NCBI GenBank assembly: GCA_964640125.1
Contig: CAZXGG010000001.1
Coordinates: forward strand, 62,001 to 126,000
Source of the DNA: G020353115 sp964640125
GTDB taxonomy: Bacteria > Bacteroidota > Bacteroidia > Bacteroidales > VadinHA17
Length of the DNA stretch: 64,000 nucleotides
Reading direction: 5' to 3'
In this document: positions 34,025 through 43,646 of the stretch, piece by piece
How the letters are laid out: the number at the start of each line of letters is the position of its first letter
Numbering within the stretch: position 1 is the stretch's first letter
Position numbers and translations under genes: made by a program
Notes under the pieces: model-generated
The model's database searches: none
The model's input: only the letters and a program-made list of their open reading frames with translations
Told to the model about the DNA's origin: nothing

Positions 34025-34930
34025 ATGCATCGGTTAACGGATAAATCGTCAAAATACAGACTTAGTATACTGGAAGGATGGCTATCCTTGTTTGCAAACA
34101 TCATCCTTTTTGGACTGAAATATTGGGCAGGAGTGGTGACAGGATCTGTAGCACTGATTGCCGATGCATGGCATACTGTGAGCGATTCAATATCATCCGT
34201 AGTCCTTCTTGTAGGGCTTGCTGTGGCTAAGAAACCGGCTGATAAAGAACATCCTTTCGGACATGGAAGAGCAGAGTTAATATCTTCTATTATCATCGGT
34301 TTTATACTTGCACTCATCGGATTCAATTTTTTTCGGGAATCGGTCTTGAGATTAATGAAGCACCAGGAGGTGTTTTTTGGAACAATTGCCATTGTTGTCA
34401 CCGCGATTTCTATCGTGGTTAAAGAAGCCATGGCACGATTTGCAATTTGGGCCGGTAAAAAAGAGGGAATAAGATCCACCATTGCAGACGGGTGGCATCA
34501 CCGGTCTGATGCATTATCATCCGTTATCATATTGATTGGAATATTTTTAGGAAAATTTTTCTGGTGGATAGACGGAGTGCTTGGACTCCTGGTGTCGTTA
34601 TTAATATTTTATACCGCTTATGTAATCATTAAGGACGCAGCCGATTCACTGTTGGGAGAAATACCGGATCGTAAACTGTTAAAGAAAATTGAGAACATTG
34701 CCAGGGAGGTCTATCCCCATAACCTTGGACTGCACCACTTCCATATACACCGGTATGGTGAACATACTGAAATGACATTCCATATCATTTTGCCTGAAGA
34801 AATGGAACTAAAAGAAGCAGGTAAGTTAACGAAAAGACTATTTGAGAGGATCAATAACGAGCTAAACATCGTTGCTACAATACACATTGATACGAGAAGT
34901 AATTATATGAAAGAGAGAGAGGACGATTGA
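34025..34930 (+). CDS. cation diffusion facilitator (Zn/Fe/Mn exporter)
   Basis: A 301-residue CDF-family proton antiporter that removes divalent metal from the cytoplasm. Six membrane segments occupy about residues 15-215, with metal sites in ALIADAWHTVSDS (AxxxDxxxD-type) and DGWHHRSDALSS (the HxxxD site). The HPFGHGRAELISS loop follows. The C-terminal cytoplasmic domain starts near residue 215 (IPDRKLLKKIENIAREVYP) with LGLHHFHIHRYGEH, rich in His. The His content of the HHFHIH stretch favours zinc. ATG at 34025, 12 bases after the epimerase gene. Confidence 0.93.
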   Translation: MHRLTDKSSKYRLSILEGWLSLFANIILFGLKYWAGVVTGSVALIADAWHTVSDSISSVVLLVGLAVAKKPADKEHPFGHGRAELISSIIIGFILALIGFNFFRESVLRLMKHQEVFFGTIAIVVTAISIVVKEAMARFAIWAGKKEGIRSTIADGWHHRSDALSSVIILIGIFLGKFFWWIDGVLGLLVSLLIFYTAYVIIKDAADSLLGEIPDRKLLKKIENIAREVYPHNLGLHHFHIHRYGEHTEMTFHIILPEEMELKEAGKLTKRLFERINNELNIVATIHIDTRSNYMKEREDD

Positions 34931-34967
34931 GAAAAACAACCTATCTTTCCTCCATAATTCATCATTC

Positions 34968-36443
34968 ATGTTTCATCCCATTAAGCAACTTGCAGGACAA
35001 ACAGCCATTTACGGCCTTGGAACAATGATCCCGAGGTTTTTAAACTATGCTCTTCTGACACCATTTTATACGCGTATCTTGGGACTTGGAGAATATGGCG
35101 TCCTGACTGAATTGTATGCTTATGTTGTGGTTTTATTGGTGGTGCTGACCTATGGTATGGAAACGGGATATTTCCGGTTTGCGACAACTGATAAACAGAA
35201 GGATAGTGTTTTTAGCACCGCCTTGAGCTCCTTGTTTATTACATCATCTTTGTTTATTCTGGTCGTAGTTCTGTTTAATCAATCGATTGCTGATAAGCTG
35301 GATTATTCGGCCAACAAGGAATACATAACGATCTTTGCAATTATTGTTGGCATGGATGCTTTTTCAACCATTCCTTTTGCAAAGTTAAGAAGGGAAAACA
35401 GAGGATTACGATTTGCAATCATCAAATTAGTAAATGTTGCAGTTATTATTGTGCTTGTCTTTTTTTTCCTGCTTTTTCTTCCACGAATTATAGGGAGGAA
35501 TCCAAACTCCTGGTTGAGGCTGATTTACGCTCCTGGTTTTGGTGTAGGCTATGTCTTTATTGCCAATCTGGCGGGAAGCACGATTACACTGCTCTTGTTA
35601 CTTCCTGAGATCATTGGTATAAAACCCGTATTTAAAAGCGAATTGCTGAAACGGATGTTGCGATACTCCTTTCCACTGCTGATTGCAGGATTAGCAGGCA
35701 CACTGAATGAAGCACTGGATAAAATCGTATTGAAACACCTGCTGCCTGATGATATCGACGCCATGGCTCAACTGGGTATTTATGGTGCAAGTTTTAAAAT
35801 AGCCGTTTTTCTAAGTCTGTTCATCCAGATGTTTCGGTATGCTGCGGAACCGTTCTTCTTTGACAGGGCCAGGGATAAGAATGCAAAAGAACTTTATGCA
35901 AGCGTGATGAAATATTTCGTAATTGTCGGCTTTATGATCTTTTTAGGAATTTCATTATTCATAGAAATCGTAAAATATTTTATCGGATCAAAATTCTGGG
36001 AGGGCCTTGATGTGGTACCGGTAATTCTTATGGGATACCTGTTTTATGGGATATTTGTGAATTTATCAGTTTGGTATAAGATAAATGACCTGACAAAATT
36101 TGGTGCAGTGCTAACCATCATCGGAGCGATTGTAACCGTTACTGTTAATGTACTATTTGTCCCGGTATATGGCTATCATGCATGTGCCTGGGGTCACTTT
36201 TTGTGTTATCTGGTTATGGTTATTTGCTCCTATTTCATGGGAAGACACTATTATCGAATTGATTATCCGATTAAAACCATTGTATTGTACGGAATCATAG
36301 CCATTGCACTGTTCATTGTCGATAAGCTTGTACAGATTGAAAAGAGACCTTTGGAACTTGGATTCAATCTTTTGTTATTTACTATTTTTGCGGGATTTAT
36401 ATGGGTAAAGGAGAATGTACGAGCGCTAATTTTTAAAACATGA
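34968..36443 (+). CDS. polysaccharide flippase, Wzx/MATE-like (PST family)
   Basis: A 491-residue inner-membrane transporter with 12-14 membrane segments of the polysaccharide-transport type. The pattern at the N-terminus, LAGQTAIYGLGTMIPRFLNYALLTPFYTRIL, and YGVLTELYAYVVVLLVVLTYGMETGYFRF are typical of Wzx-like proteins that move lipid-linked oligosaccharides across the membrane. No glycosyltransferase genes are near, so the substrate is open. ATG at 34968; separated by 37 bases from the CDF gene; followed by dut at 65 bases. Confidence 0.9.
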   Translation: MFHPIKQLAGQTAIYGLGTMIPRFLNYALLTPFYTRILGLGEYGVLTELYAYVVVLLVVLTYGMETGYFRFATTDKQKDSVFSTALSSLFITSSLFILVVVLFNQSIADKLDYSANKEYITIFAIIVGMDAFSTIPFAKLRRENRGLRFAIIKLVNVAVIIVLVFFFLLFLPRIIGRNPNSWLRLIYAPGFGVGYVFIANLAGSTITLLLLLPEIIGIKPVFKSELLKRMLRYSFPLLIAGLAGTLNEALDKIVLKHLLPDDIDAMAQLGIYGASFKIAVFLSLFIQMFRYAAEPFFFDRARDKNAKELYASVMKYFVIVGFMIFLGISLFIEIVKYFIGSKFWEGLDVVPVILMGYLFYGIFVNLSVWYKINDLTKFGAVLTIIGAIVTVTVNVLFVPVYGYHACAWGHFLCYLVMVICSYFMGRHYYRIDYPIKTIVLYGIIAIALFIVDKLVQIEKRPLELGFNLLLFTIFAGFIWVKENVRALIFKT

Positions 36444-36508
36444 CATGAAAACGGATACACGTTATTAACGGTGAGGGGGATGAACAAAAAAATGAAATTA
36501 TTGAGCAG

Positions 36509-36943
36509 ATGAAAATCCGGATTGTGAATAAATCGAAGCACCCGCTACCCGGGTATAGCACAAAATTTTCAGCAGGAATGGATCTTCGTGCGAGCCTGGA
36601 ACATCCCGTTGTTCTTAAGCCGATGGAACGGTCTTTGATACCAACCGGGATATTCATTGAATTACCAAAAAATTTTGAAGCGCAAATTCGTCCAAGAAGC
36701 GGACTGGCACTGAAAAAAGGCATTACTGTTTTGAATACACCGGGTACTATTGATTCAGATTACAGAGGAGAAATTTGCGTGATATTGATTAACCTTTCCA
36801 TGGAAGATTTTATTGTGGATGACGGAGAAAGGATATGCCAGATGATTATCACAACACACGAAACGATTGAGTGGGAACCAGTAGATGCTCTGGAAGTGAC
36901 AGATCGTGGAGCCGGGGGATTTGGACATACCGGCAGTGAATAA
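36509..36943 (+). CDS. dut: deoxyuridine 5'-triphosphate nucleotidohydrolase
   Basis: Dut hydrolyses dUTP to dUMP and pyrophosphate, keeping uracil out of DNA and supplying thymidylate synthesis. The 144-residue trimeric enzyme has all five motifs: AGMDLRA (I), RPRSGLALKKGI (II), NTPGTIDSDYRGE (III), RICQMII (IV) and the C-terminal GAGGFGHTGSE (V, the P-loop-like tail). Full length. ATG at 36509. It lies between a flippase gene and a TPR lipoprotein gene. Confidence 0.97.
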   Translation: MKIRIVNKSKHPLPGYSTKFSAGMDLRASLEHPVVLKPMERSLIPTGIFIELPKNFEAQIRPRSGLALKKGITVLNTPGTIDSDYRGEICVILINLSMEDFIVDDGERICQMIITTHETIEWEPVDALEVTDRGAGGFGHTGSE

Positions 36944-37001
36944 CAAGCGATGAATAAAATGTAAGATTGAAAGAAAGATAGATTCATAAAAGAGAAAAGC
37001 G

Positions 37002-38735
37002 ATGAAGCATTGGTACGTTTGGTTTGTAATGCTGTTTTCTTACATCCTTTTAGGCGGTTGTGCGAATAAGACCATACTGGCTAAAACAGAAACGGCAGAT
37101 AGAGAGCTTACCCGAAAAGAGGAGATTAACTACCAATATGCTTTTACAGAAGGCATAAAAAAGAAAATAACAGGAAATCTTAGGGAGGCAATTCCATATT
37201 TTACTGAGTGCATAAGAATTAATCCACAGAGTGATGCAGCTCACTACGAATTGAGTTCAATACTGACCATGGGCGGAAATTATGAGGAATCCATTAAATA
37301 CCTGAAAAAAGCGAATGAAATTGATCCGCAAAATGTCTGGTACCAGTTGCAAATGGCAAGCTTATATCATGCCATGGGCATGAGGGATAGTACCATAATG
37401 ATGTATGAAGAAATCCATGAAAATTACCCGGCTAGAACAGACTTATATTTTAATCTGGCATCACTTCATGGAGAATATGGTGATGAGAAAAGAGCAATTA
37501 AGATCTTTGATGAACTGGAAGATCAATATGGGTCAAACGAAACAATATTGTTGGCAAAGCAACAGATCTATGCAAAATCCGGAGAATTGGATAACGCCAT
37601 TAATGAAGTATTAAAACTCATTAATGCCTATCCAAACGAAGTGCGGTTTTATGGGATTTTAGCCGAGTTATATTGGGCGGGAAAGCAGGATGAAAAGGCA
37701 TTGGAAACATACCAGAAGCTGTTCCAAATCGATCCGGATAATGGACTGGGACAATTATCAATTATTGAATATTATAAAAGTAAAGGCGAACAGGAAGAGA
37801 TGTTCGCTATGATAGGTAAATTAATTGATAATGAAGATGTTGGTGTGAATATAAAAATTCAGATAATCATTCAATTCTTCACAAATGAGGAAAATTTTAA
37901 GAAGAATGAAGCAGGCATTAGACAAGCAATTGAAGCACTTGCTAACCGATATCCAGAAGACACAAGAATAAAAACACTAAAGGCAGATTACCATGTAAAA
38001 CTGGGTGAGTTTGAGCAAGCAGCTGTGGAGTTAAGGTTTGTTACACAACGGGAAAAAACAAACTATATCATTTGGGAGCAACTGCTTTATGTTGAGAATT
38101 CAATAGGAGAGTTTGAACGATTGTTTGATGAAACTGGAGAAGCAATTGAACTTTTTCCAGGAGCCCCAACTGTATACTTAATGAGGGGCATTGCTGCAAT
38201 GGAGCTTGGAAAAAACAAGCAAGCAATAAAAGCTTTCCAGGAAGGATTAGAATTGGCTGAAGAGAATCAAGAACTGAAGGTGCAATTCTATTCAATGTTG
38301 GGGGAAGCCTATAAAAACAATGGCAACAATGAGATGTCCGATGAATCATTTCAAAAAGCACTGGATCTGGATAATGAAAACATGTTTGTATTAAACAATT
38401 ATAGCTATTATCTGTCTTTGAGAGAAGAAAGACTGGATGATGCTCTGGTAATGAGCAAAAAATGCATTGAAAAAGAGCCAAATAATTCGACATACCTTGA
38501 TACCTACGCATGGATATTGTTTAAATTGAAACGGTTCGATAAAGCAAAAGAATACATTGAAAGAGCAATCGAGAACAATGGAAGAAATAACAGCGAGATC
38601 GTGGAACACTACGGTGATATATTGCTTGTTTTCGGTGAGAAAGAGAAAGCGCTGATGCAATGGAAGAAAGCAGCTGAACTGGGAGGAGAGTCAGAAGAAC
38701 TGAAAACAAAAATAGAAAAGGCGGAAAAAGAATAA
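37002..38735 (+). CDS. tetratricopeptide-repeat lipoprotein
   Basis: A 577-residue envelope lipoprotein: lipobox YILLGGC at Cys20, then about 15 TPR helix pairs from residue 45 to the end (KKITGNLREAIPYFTECIRI, QLQMASLYHAMGMRDSTIMM, MRGIAAMELGKNKQAIKAF, YAWILFKLKRFDKAKEYIERA). Such proteins are scaffolds in outer-membrane assembly or cell-division complexes. The gene lies between dut and a LolA-like DUF4292 lipoprotein with gaps of 58 and 11 bases. Its composition is AT-rich, roughly 33% GC by my counts. Function otherwise unknown. Confidence 0.88.
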   Translation: MKHWYVWFVMLFSYILLGGCANKTILAKTETADRELTRKEEINYQYAFTEGIKKKITGNLREAIPYFTECIRINPQSDAAHYELSSILTMGGNYEESIKYLKKANEIDPQNVWYQLQMASLYHAMGMRDSTIMMYEEIHENYPARTDLYFNLASLHGEYGDEKRAIKIFDELEDQYGSNETILLAKQQIYAKSGELDNAINEVLKLINAYPNEVRFYGILAELYWAGKQDEKALETYQKLFQIDPDNGLGQLSIIEYYKSKGEQEEMFAMIGKLIDNEDVGVNIKIQIIIQFFTNEENFKKNEAGIRQAIEALANRYPEDTRIKTLKADYHVKLGEFEQAAVELRFVTQREKTNYIIWEQLLYVENSIGEFERLFDETGEAIELFPGAPTVYLMRGIAAMELGKNKQAIKAFQEGLELAEENQELKVQFYSMLGEAYKNNGNNEMSDESFQKALDLDNENMFVLNNYSYYLSLREERLDDALVMSKKCIEKEPNNSTYLDTYAWILFKLKRFDKAKEYIERAIENNGRNNSEIVEHYGDILLVFGEKEKALMQWKKAAELGGESEELKTKIEKAEKE

Positions 38736-38746
38736 ACAGGGAATCA

Positions 38747-39580
38747 ATGAGAATTGGGAAAGATAAAATCGTTTGGATAATCATGGCATTGTTGGTGTGG
38801 TTTGGATTGTATTCCTGCAAAACAATGGAAATGACCACACGGATTGACCCCAAGGATATTAGCGTGAAAGATATTTCCAGTGCCGCTGTAAAAAGGAGTG
38901 ATTGCATACCGGGTATATGGGTAAAGAAAATTAGGGGAACAATACATAATGAAAATATTGAATTATCATTTAAAGCAAATTATCGCATTAAAAGAGATTC
39001 GGTGATTATCATTTCAATACTGAATCCAGTGGGCATAGAAGCGATTAGAATTTTATGCATACCGGATTCAATTGGATTTATTGACAGAATAAACAGGGAA
39101 TATTATTATGGAACATATGAAGTGTTGAAAAAGAAAATTGGATATCAAATGAACTTCGGTTTAGTCCAGTCGCTGTTACTAAATGAAATTGCAACAGTGT
39201 ACAAAGAGACGAAAGACAATTTTTTCAAAAAATATCGAAAACTAAATGTGAACAATAACCATGGCAGTGTCTCATTGGATGAATTAAATAGAGATGGATA
39301 TGGAATAGCGAAGATTAGATATGATCTTGACTTTGATCCGATTAATTATTATCTGGTGAGGAATAGAATAACTGACGATAAAGAGAAGAATGAAATTGAT
39401 ATCGTGTATAAGAATTTTATGGAAGTGGAGCAAACATGGTTTCCGGGTCTTATAAACGCAAGCATTAAAAATGGAAGAAATCAGATAACATGCAGTTTAG
39501 ACCTGGAGAGGATTACAATAGGTACTGATTTTAATACGAACTTCAGCATTGGTCAAAAATATAAGAAAATTGACTGGTAA
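38747..39580 (+). CDS. DUF4292 domain lipoprotein (LolA-like)
   Basis: A 277-residue lipoprotein (lipobox LYSC with Cys24 or so) whose remainder matches the DUF4292 pattern: residues about 50-270 as an open beta-barrel resembling LolA/LolB (WVKKIRGTIHNENIELSFKAN, FRIKRDSVIIISILNPVGIE-like, YYYGTYEVLKKKIGY). LolA-like proteins bind lipoprotein or lipid acyl chains. It is followed by EnvC with a 4-base gap and preceded by the TPR lipoprotein with an 11-base gap, suggesting one transcript for envelope maintenance. Start ATG 38747. Function inferred. Confidence 0.82.
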   Translation: MRIGKDKIVWIIMALLVWFGLYSCKTMEMTTRIDPKDISVKDISSAAVKRSDCIPGIWVKKIRGTIHNENIELSFKANYRIKRDSVIIISILNPVGIEAIRILCIPDSIGFIDRINREYYYGTYEVLKKKIGYQMNFGLVQSLLLNEIATVYKETKDNFFKKYRKLNVNNNHGSVSLDELNRDGYGIAKIRYDLDFDPINYYLVRNRITDDKEKNEIDIVYKNFMEVEQTWFPGLINASIKNGRNQITCSLDLERITIGTDFNTNFSIGQKYKKIDW

Positions 39581-39584
39581 AACC

Positions 39585-40784
39585 ATGAAAATAGCAACGG
39601 TAAGGTGGAAAATAACCTTGCTTTGTGTGTTATGCCTTTTTACTGCAACAGGCCATGGACAGAGTAAAAATGAACTGGTAAAAAGGAGGGAGGATGCATT
39701 ACACGAGATAAGCTTAACTAATGAATTACTGAAAAGAACGGAACGCGACAGAAAAACCTCATTGAATGAATTGATACTGCTAAACCGAAAACTGAGCCTT
39801 AGAAACAATGTTATTCAAAGCATAAATTTAGAACTTCAATTTGTGGAGAGACAAATTGAAGAGAACAAAGAATTGATTGGATTGCTGGAAGAAGATTTGC
39901 AAAAATTGAAGAAGGAATATGCTGATATGATCTATTCAGCTTATAAGAAAAGGGAAAACTACAATAAAATAATATTTGTTTTTGCAGCAAAAGATATAAA
40001 CCAGGCATACAAACGGATAAAATACCTGCAGCAATATGCGAAATATAGAAGAGAACAGGCTATTGTTATTGAAAGAATGGGTGATCTGATTGCACATAAA
40101 GTAACTAAACTGGAGGAATACCGGGAGGAAAAAAGGAGTCTGTTAGCGCAAAATGAAGGTGAGAAGAGTTACCTGGCTGAGGAGAGACAGGAGAAAAATA
40201 CGGCGGTGGTGCAGTTACAAAAAGAAGAAAAGAAGCTGAAACAACAATTGAGAGAAAAGGAAAGAATAGCAAAAGAATTGGAAAAGGCGATCCAGGATAT
40301 TATTGCTGAGGAAGCAAGGAAGGTGCGTAATTTTAACCGGCTGACACCTGAAGAAAAACTGCTGGCGGATAATTTTGTAAGCAACAAAGGTAGACTTCCG
40401 TGGCCCACGGAAAGGGGGGTTATAACAGGAACATTTGGTATACAGGAACATCCGGTGTTAAAAGGTGTAAAAATTGAAAATTTCGGCATTGACATATCTG
40501 CACCGGAAAATGCAATGGCAAGAGCAGTTTTTGACGGCGAAGTGAAAAAAATTATTGGAATTCCAGGAGCAAACCAGGCAGTTATAATTCAGCATGGTAA
40601 CTTTTTTTCAGTATATCAAAACCTGGTCGAAGTGCGTGTAAATATGGGAGATATGGTCAAAGCAAAACAATCCATAGGAAGAATATTTACAGATCATAAC
40701 GACGAGAACAAAACAGTACTTAACTTTATGATTTGGGAGGAGAAGAATAAATTGGATCCCATGCCATGGCTAAGCGGACATTAA
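39585..40784 (+). CDS. envC: EnvC-like murein hydrolase activator, M23 domain
   Basis: A 399-residue exported protein: signal peptide about residues 1-27 (ending GHGQ), two coiled coils at about 30-100 and 130-240 rich in Lys, Glu and Arg, and a C-terminal LytM/M23 domain at about 270-395. That domain shows GTFGIQEHPVLKGVKIENFGIDIS, with the first His and Asp of the LytM zinc site substituted in position, and lacks the HxH pair (VIIQHGNFFSVYQ only), so it is probably a degenerate activator of amidases rather than a peptidase. I chose ATG at 39585; the upstream ATG at 39549 adds 12 residues overlapping the previous gene. Confidence 0.88.
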   Translation: MKIATVRWKITLLCVLCLFTATGHGQSKNELVKRREDALHEISLTNELLKRTERDRKTSLNELILLNRKLSLRNNVIQSINLELQFVERQIEENKELIGLLEEDLQKLKKEYADMIYSAYKKRENYNKIIFVFAAKDINQAYKRIKYLQQYAKYRREQAIVIERMGDLIAHKVTKLEEYREEKRSLLAQNEGEKSYLAEERQEKNTAVVQLQKEEKKLKQQLREKERIAKELEKAIQDIIAEEARKVRNFNRLTPEEKLLADNFVSNKGRLPWPTERGVITGTFGIQEHPVLKGVKIENFGIDISAPENAMARAVFDGEVKKIIGIPGANQAVIIQHGNFFSVYQNLVEVRVNMGDMVKAKQSIGRIFTDHNDENKTVLNFMIWEEKNKLDPMPWLSGH

Positions 40785-40870
40785 AATATGGGAATAAAAT
40801 GAAACCCTTGGGAATTATTCAAGTATAAGTAGATTACCACATCAAACCAGATAAATGAAGTTGGGACATC

Positions 40871-41266
40871 ATGGAAAAGAACATTACTATTGAATCCGAA
40901 CAGAAAAATATTAGAATCATTGAAAATTTAATAGAGGAAATTTGTTCGCAGATAGAAATGAACGCTGAGATGTATGGCAAAGTGCTGGTTGCCGCAATAG
41001 AAGCTGTTAATAATGCCATTATTCACGGTAACAAATCAAACCCTGAAAAAAAGGTGGATGTCCGGTTAGCAGTAAAAAACAAGGAGATGCAAATTTGCAT
41101 TGCAGATGAAGGTGAAGGTTTTGACTATGAGAATGTTCCTGATCCTACAGCACCAGAAAATATTGATAATATTCATGGCAGGGGAGTTTTTCTGATGATA
41201 CAACTATCGGATGAGGTTCATTTTTTTGAAAACGGATCAAAAGTTGAATTGATATTTTATATTTGA
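40871..41266 (+). CDS. anti-sigma regulatory factor, RsbW-like serine kinase
   Basis: A 131-residue GHKL ATPase. The N box is AAIEAVNNAIIHGN, the G1 box DEGEGFDYENVPDP and the G2 box GRGVFLMIQL, as in RsbW/SpoIIAB-type kinases that phosphorylate an anti-anti-sigma protein and bind a sigma factor. No such STAS protein or sigma factor is encoded in this window, so its partner is remote. ATG at 40871; ybeY follows 4 bases later. Confidence 0.88.
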   Translation: MEKNITIESEQKNIRIIENLIEEICSQIEMNAEMYGKVLVAAIEAVNNAIIHGNKSNPEKKVDVRLAVKNKEMQICIADEGEGFDYENVPDPTAPENIDNIHGRGVFLMIQLSDEVHFFENGSKVELIFYI

Positions 41267-41270
41267 AGCG

Positions 41271-41690
41271 TTGAGCATCTATTTTCATAATGAAGGGTGT
41301 CGTTTTAAGTATAGGGAAATAGCAAAAAGTAAAAAATGGCTAAGGAAGATACTGCGTGAAGAACAGAAAAAGGAAGGCGACATAAACATTATATTTACTG
41401 ATAATAATACAATACTACAGCTAAACAAAAACTATCTTTCCCGTAACTATTTTACCGACATCATTGCGTTTCCTTACACGGAAGGAAAAACGGTTGCTGG
41501 TGATATATACATTAGCATCGATACGGTAAAAGAAAATGCAAAACACTATAAATGCACCTTTTGGGATGAAATACACCGGGTTATGATTCATGGTTTACTA
41601 CACCTTATTGGATACGGTGATAAAACGGCGAAGGAGAAGAAAGAGATGAGGAAAAAGGAGTCATTTTATTTATCGGAATTCACGAGTTAA
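41271..41690 (+). CDS. ybeY: endoribonuclease YbeY
   Basis: YbeY is a zinc-dependent endoribonuclease for 16S rRNA 3'-end maturation and ribosome quality control. The 139-residue protein has the metal-binding HGLLHLIGYGD at about residues 108-118: His, His and, in place of the third His seen in E. coli (GYDH), Asp. The Asp variant is common in Bacteroidota. The start is TTG at 41271; no ATG lies in the first residues. It lies between an anti-sigma kinase and mnmG. Confidence 0.93.
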   Translation: MSIYFHNEGCRFKYREIAKSKKWLRKILREEQKKEGDINIIFTDNNTILQLNKNYLSRNYFTDIIAFPYTEGKTVAGDIYISIDTVKENAKHYKCTFWDEIHRVMIHGLLHLIGYGDKTAKEKKEMRKKESFYLSEFTS

Positions 41691-41745
41691 TAAGCAGAAT
41701 ATCAACAGAATACATTGTTTTATATCATCTGGATGATAATGGTTA

Positions 41746-41753
41746 TATTTGCA
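41746..41753 (+). promoter_or_regulatory. candidate -7 box of mnmG
   Basis: TATATTTG fits TAnnTTTG exactly, 24 bases before the ATG at 41778. A TTTT block lies about 22 bases upstream as a poor -33 element. Confidence 0.38.
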
Positions 41754-41777
41754 TCCCGGCACATAAGATAAGTGAAA

Positions 41778-43646
41778 ATGGAGTATGATATTATCGTCGT
41801 TGGTGGGGGACACGCAGGTAGTGAAGCAGCAGCAGCAGCAGCAAATATGGGCTCTAAAGTGTTGCTCATTACAATGGACATGACAAAAATCGCACAAATG
41901 TCGTGCAATCCGGCAATGGGAGGAATTGCAAAGGGACAGATAATACGGGAAATAGATGCTCTGGGAGGATATTCAGGAATTGTGACGGACCGCTCAATGA
42001 TTCAGTTTAGGATGTTGAATAAATCGAAAGGACCGGCAATGTGGAGCCCAAGGGCACAATGCGATAGGATGAAATTTAGCCTGGTGTGGAGACAAGTGCT
42101 TGAAAGTATTGATAATCTTGATTTTTGGCAAGATACGGTTAAGGAAATAGTGGTTGATCATGGAAAAGTTACAGGGGTTTTAACAAACCTGAAGGTGACA
42201 TTTAGATGCAAAAGCGTAATACTGACAAGTGGAACCTTCTTAAATGGTTTAATGCATGTAGGGAAAACAAAAATTAAAGGTGGAAGAGCAGCAGAACCCC
42301 CGGCAATTGGATTATCAAAACAACTGAGAAATACAGGGTTCAGGGTAGGGAGGTTGAAAACAGGAACACCACCAAGAGCGGATGGTAGAACCATTGATTT
42401 TAATCAATTGATAGAACAAGCTGGGGACAAGGAGAAGAATTGTTTTTCCTTTTTGCATGAACGATTCAATATAGAAAACCAGCGAAGTTGCTATATTACT
42501 CATACCGATCTGAGTGTACACAGTGTTCTGGAAAAAGGGTTGGTGGATTCACCACTGTTTAATGGAACCATTAAAAGCATTGGACCAAGATATTGTCCAA
42601 GTATTGAAGATAAGATAGTAACGTTCGCAGATAAGGAGAAGCATCAGTTGTTCATAGAGCCGGAAGGAAATGATAACATTGAATATTACATCAATGGATT
42701 TGCATCGTCCTTACCGTGGAATATACAGTACCAGGCATTGAAAAAGGTAAAAGGGATGGAGAAGGTGAAAATATTCAGGCCGGGATACGCCATTGAATAT
42801 GACTATTTTGATCCGACACAACTGTTGCACACAATGGAGACGAAATTAATAGAAAATCTATATTTCGCTGGACAGGTGAACGGAACAACCGGATATGAGG
42901 AGGCAGGTGCACAGGGCTTGATGGCCGGGATAAATGCAAGCCTCAAAATACAAGGAGAACAGGAGTTTGTATTGGGAAGAGATCAGGCATATATAGGCGT
43001 GTTGATCGATGATCTGGTAACAAAAGGGGTGGATGAACCATACCGTATGTTTACATCAAGAGCAGAATATCGAATTTTATTACGGCAGGATGATGCAGAT
43101 TATCGTTTAACGAAACTGGGTTATGATCTGGGAATTGTAAAGAGAGAGCGGTATGAAATCATGAGGAAAAAATATGAATGGCGTGACAAACTATTGGAAT
43201 TCATAGAAGAGATGAGTATAAAACCGGAATGGGTGAATGAAAAACTGGTAGAGCTGGGTACAAACAAAGTAAAGCAAGGTGTTAAATTAAAGGAAATTTT
43301 GCTCAGACCACAGGTGTCGATTTTAGCAATGGCTGAGGTGTTGAATGAATTAAGGGAAATGATAGATAAAATTCCGGAAAGAAATGAAGAAATACTGGAA
43401 AGTGCTGAAATATTAATTAAATATTCGGGATACATTGAGCGTGAAAAAAGGATTGCTGAAAAGATAAAGCGGTTGGAGCACATAAAAATTGAAAAGGAAT
43501 TCGATTACATGAAAATTGCATCAATATCTACAGAAGCAAGACAAAAATTGGTGAGAATAAAACCTACAACGATTGGACAAGCATGCAGGATAAGTGGAGT
43601 TTCTCCATCGGATATCAGTGTTTTGCTTCTCTATATGGGGCGATAA
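41778..43646 (+). CDS. mnmG: tRNA uridine-5-carboxymethylaminomethyl modification enzyme MnmG (GidA)
   Basis: MnmG with MnmE adds the carboxymethylaminomethyl group to wobble U34 of some tRNAs, using FAD and NADH. The 622-residue protein opens with the Rossmann motif IIVVGGGHAGSEAA, then CNPAMGGIAKGQ with the active-site Cys, ILTSGTFLNGLMHVGKT-like and FAGQVNGTTGYEEAGAQG, and ends with the helical MnmE-binding domain (ARQKLVRIKPTTIGQA). Full length. GTG at 41772 would add two residues. A parS palindrome begins on the base after its stop codon. Confidence 0.96.
   Translation: MEYDIIVVGGGHAGSEAAAAAANMGSKVLLITMDMTKIAQMSCNPAMGGIAKGQIIREIDALGGYSGIVTDRSMIQFRMLNKSKGPAMWSPRAQCDRMKFSLVWRQVLESIDNLDFWQDTVKEIVVDHGKVTGVLTNLKVTFRCKSVILTSGTFLNGLMHVGKTKIKGGRAAEPPAIGLSKQLRNTGFRVGRLKTGTPPRADGRTIDFNQLIEQAGDKEKNCFSFLHERFNIENQRSCYITHTDLSVHSVLEKGLVDSPLFNGTIKSIGPRYCPSIEDKIVTFADKEKHQLFIEPEGNDNIEYYINGFASSLPWNIQYQALKKVKGMEKVKIFRPGYAIEYDYFDPTQLLHTMETKLIENLYFAGQVNGTTGYEEAGAQGLMAGINASLKIQGEQEFVLGRDQAYIGVLIDDLVTKGVDEPYRMFTSRAEYRILLRQDDADYRLTKLGYDLGIVKRERYEIMRKKYEWRDKLLEFIEEMSIKPEWVNEKLVELGTNKVKQGVKLKEILLRPQVSILAMAEVLNELREMIDKIPERNEEILESAEILIKYSGYIEREKRIAEKIKRLEHIKIEKEFDYMKIASISTEARQKLVRIKPTTIGQACRISGVSPSDISVLLLYMGR
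41826..41843 (+). repeat. (GCA)6 trinucleotide run in mnmG
   Basis: Six GCA codons in a row, encoding six alanines just after the FAD-binding glycine motif. MnmG proteins usually have an alanine-rich helix here, so this is coding bias rather than a mobile repeat; slippage could still shift length. Confidence 0.7.
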
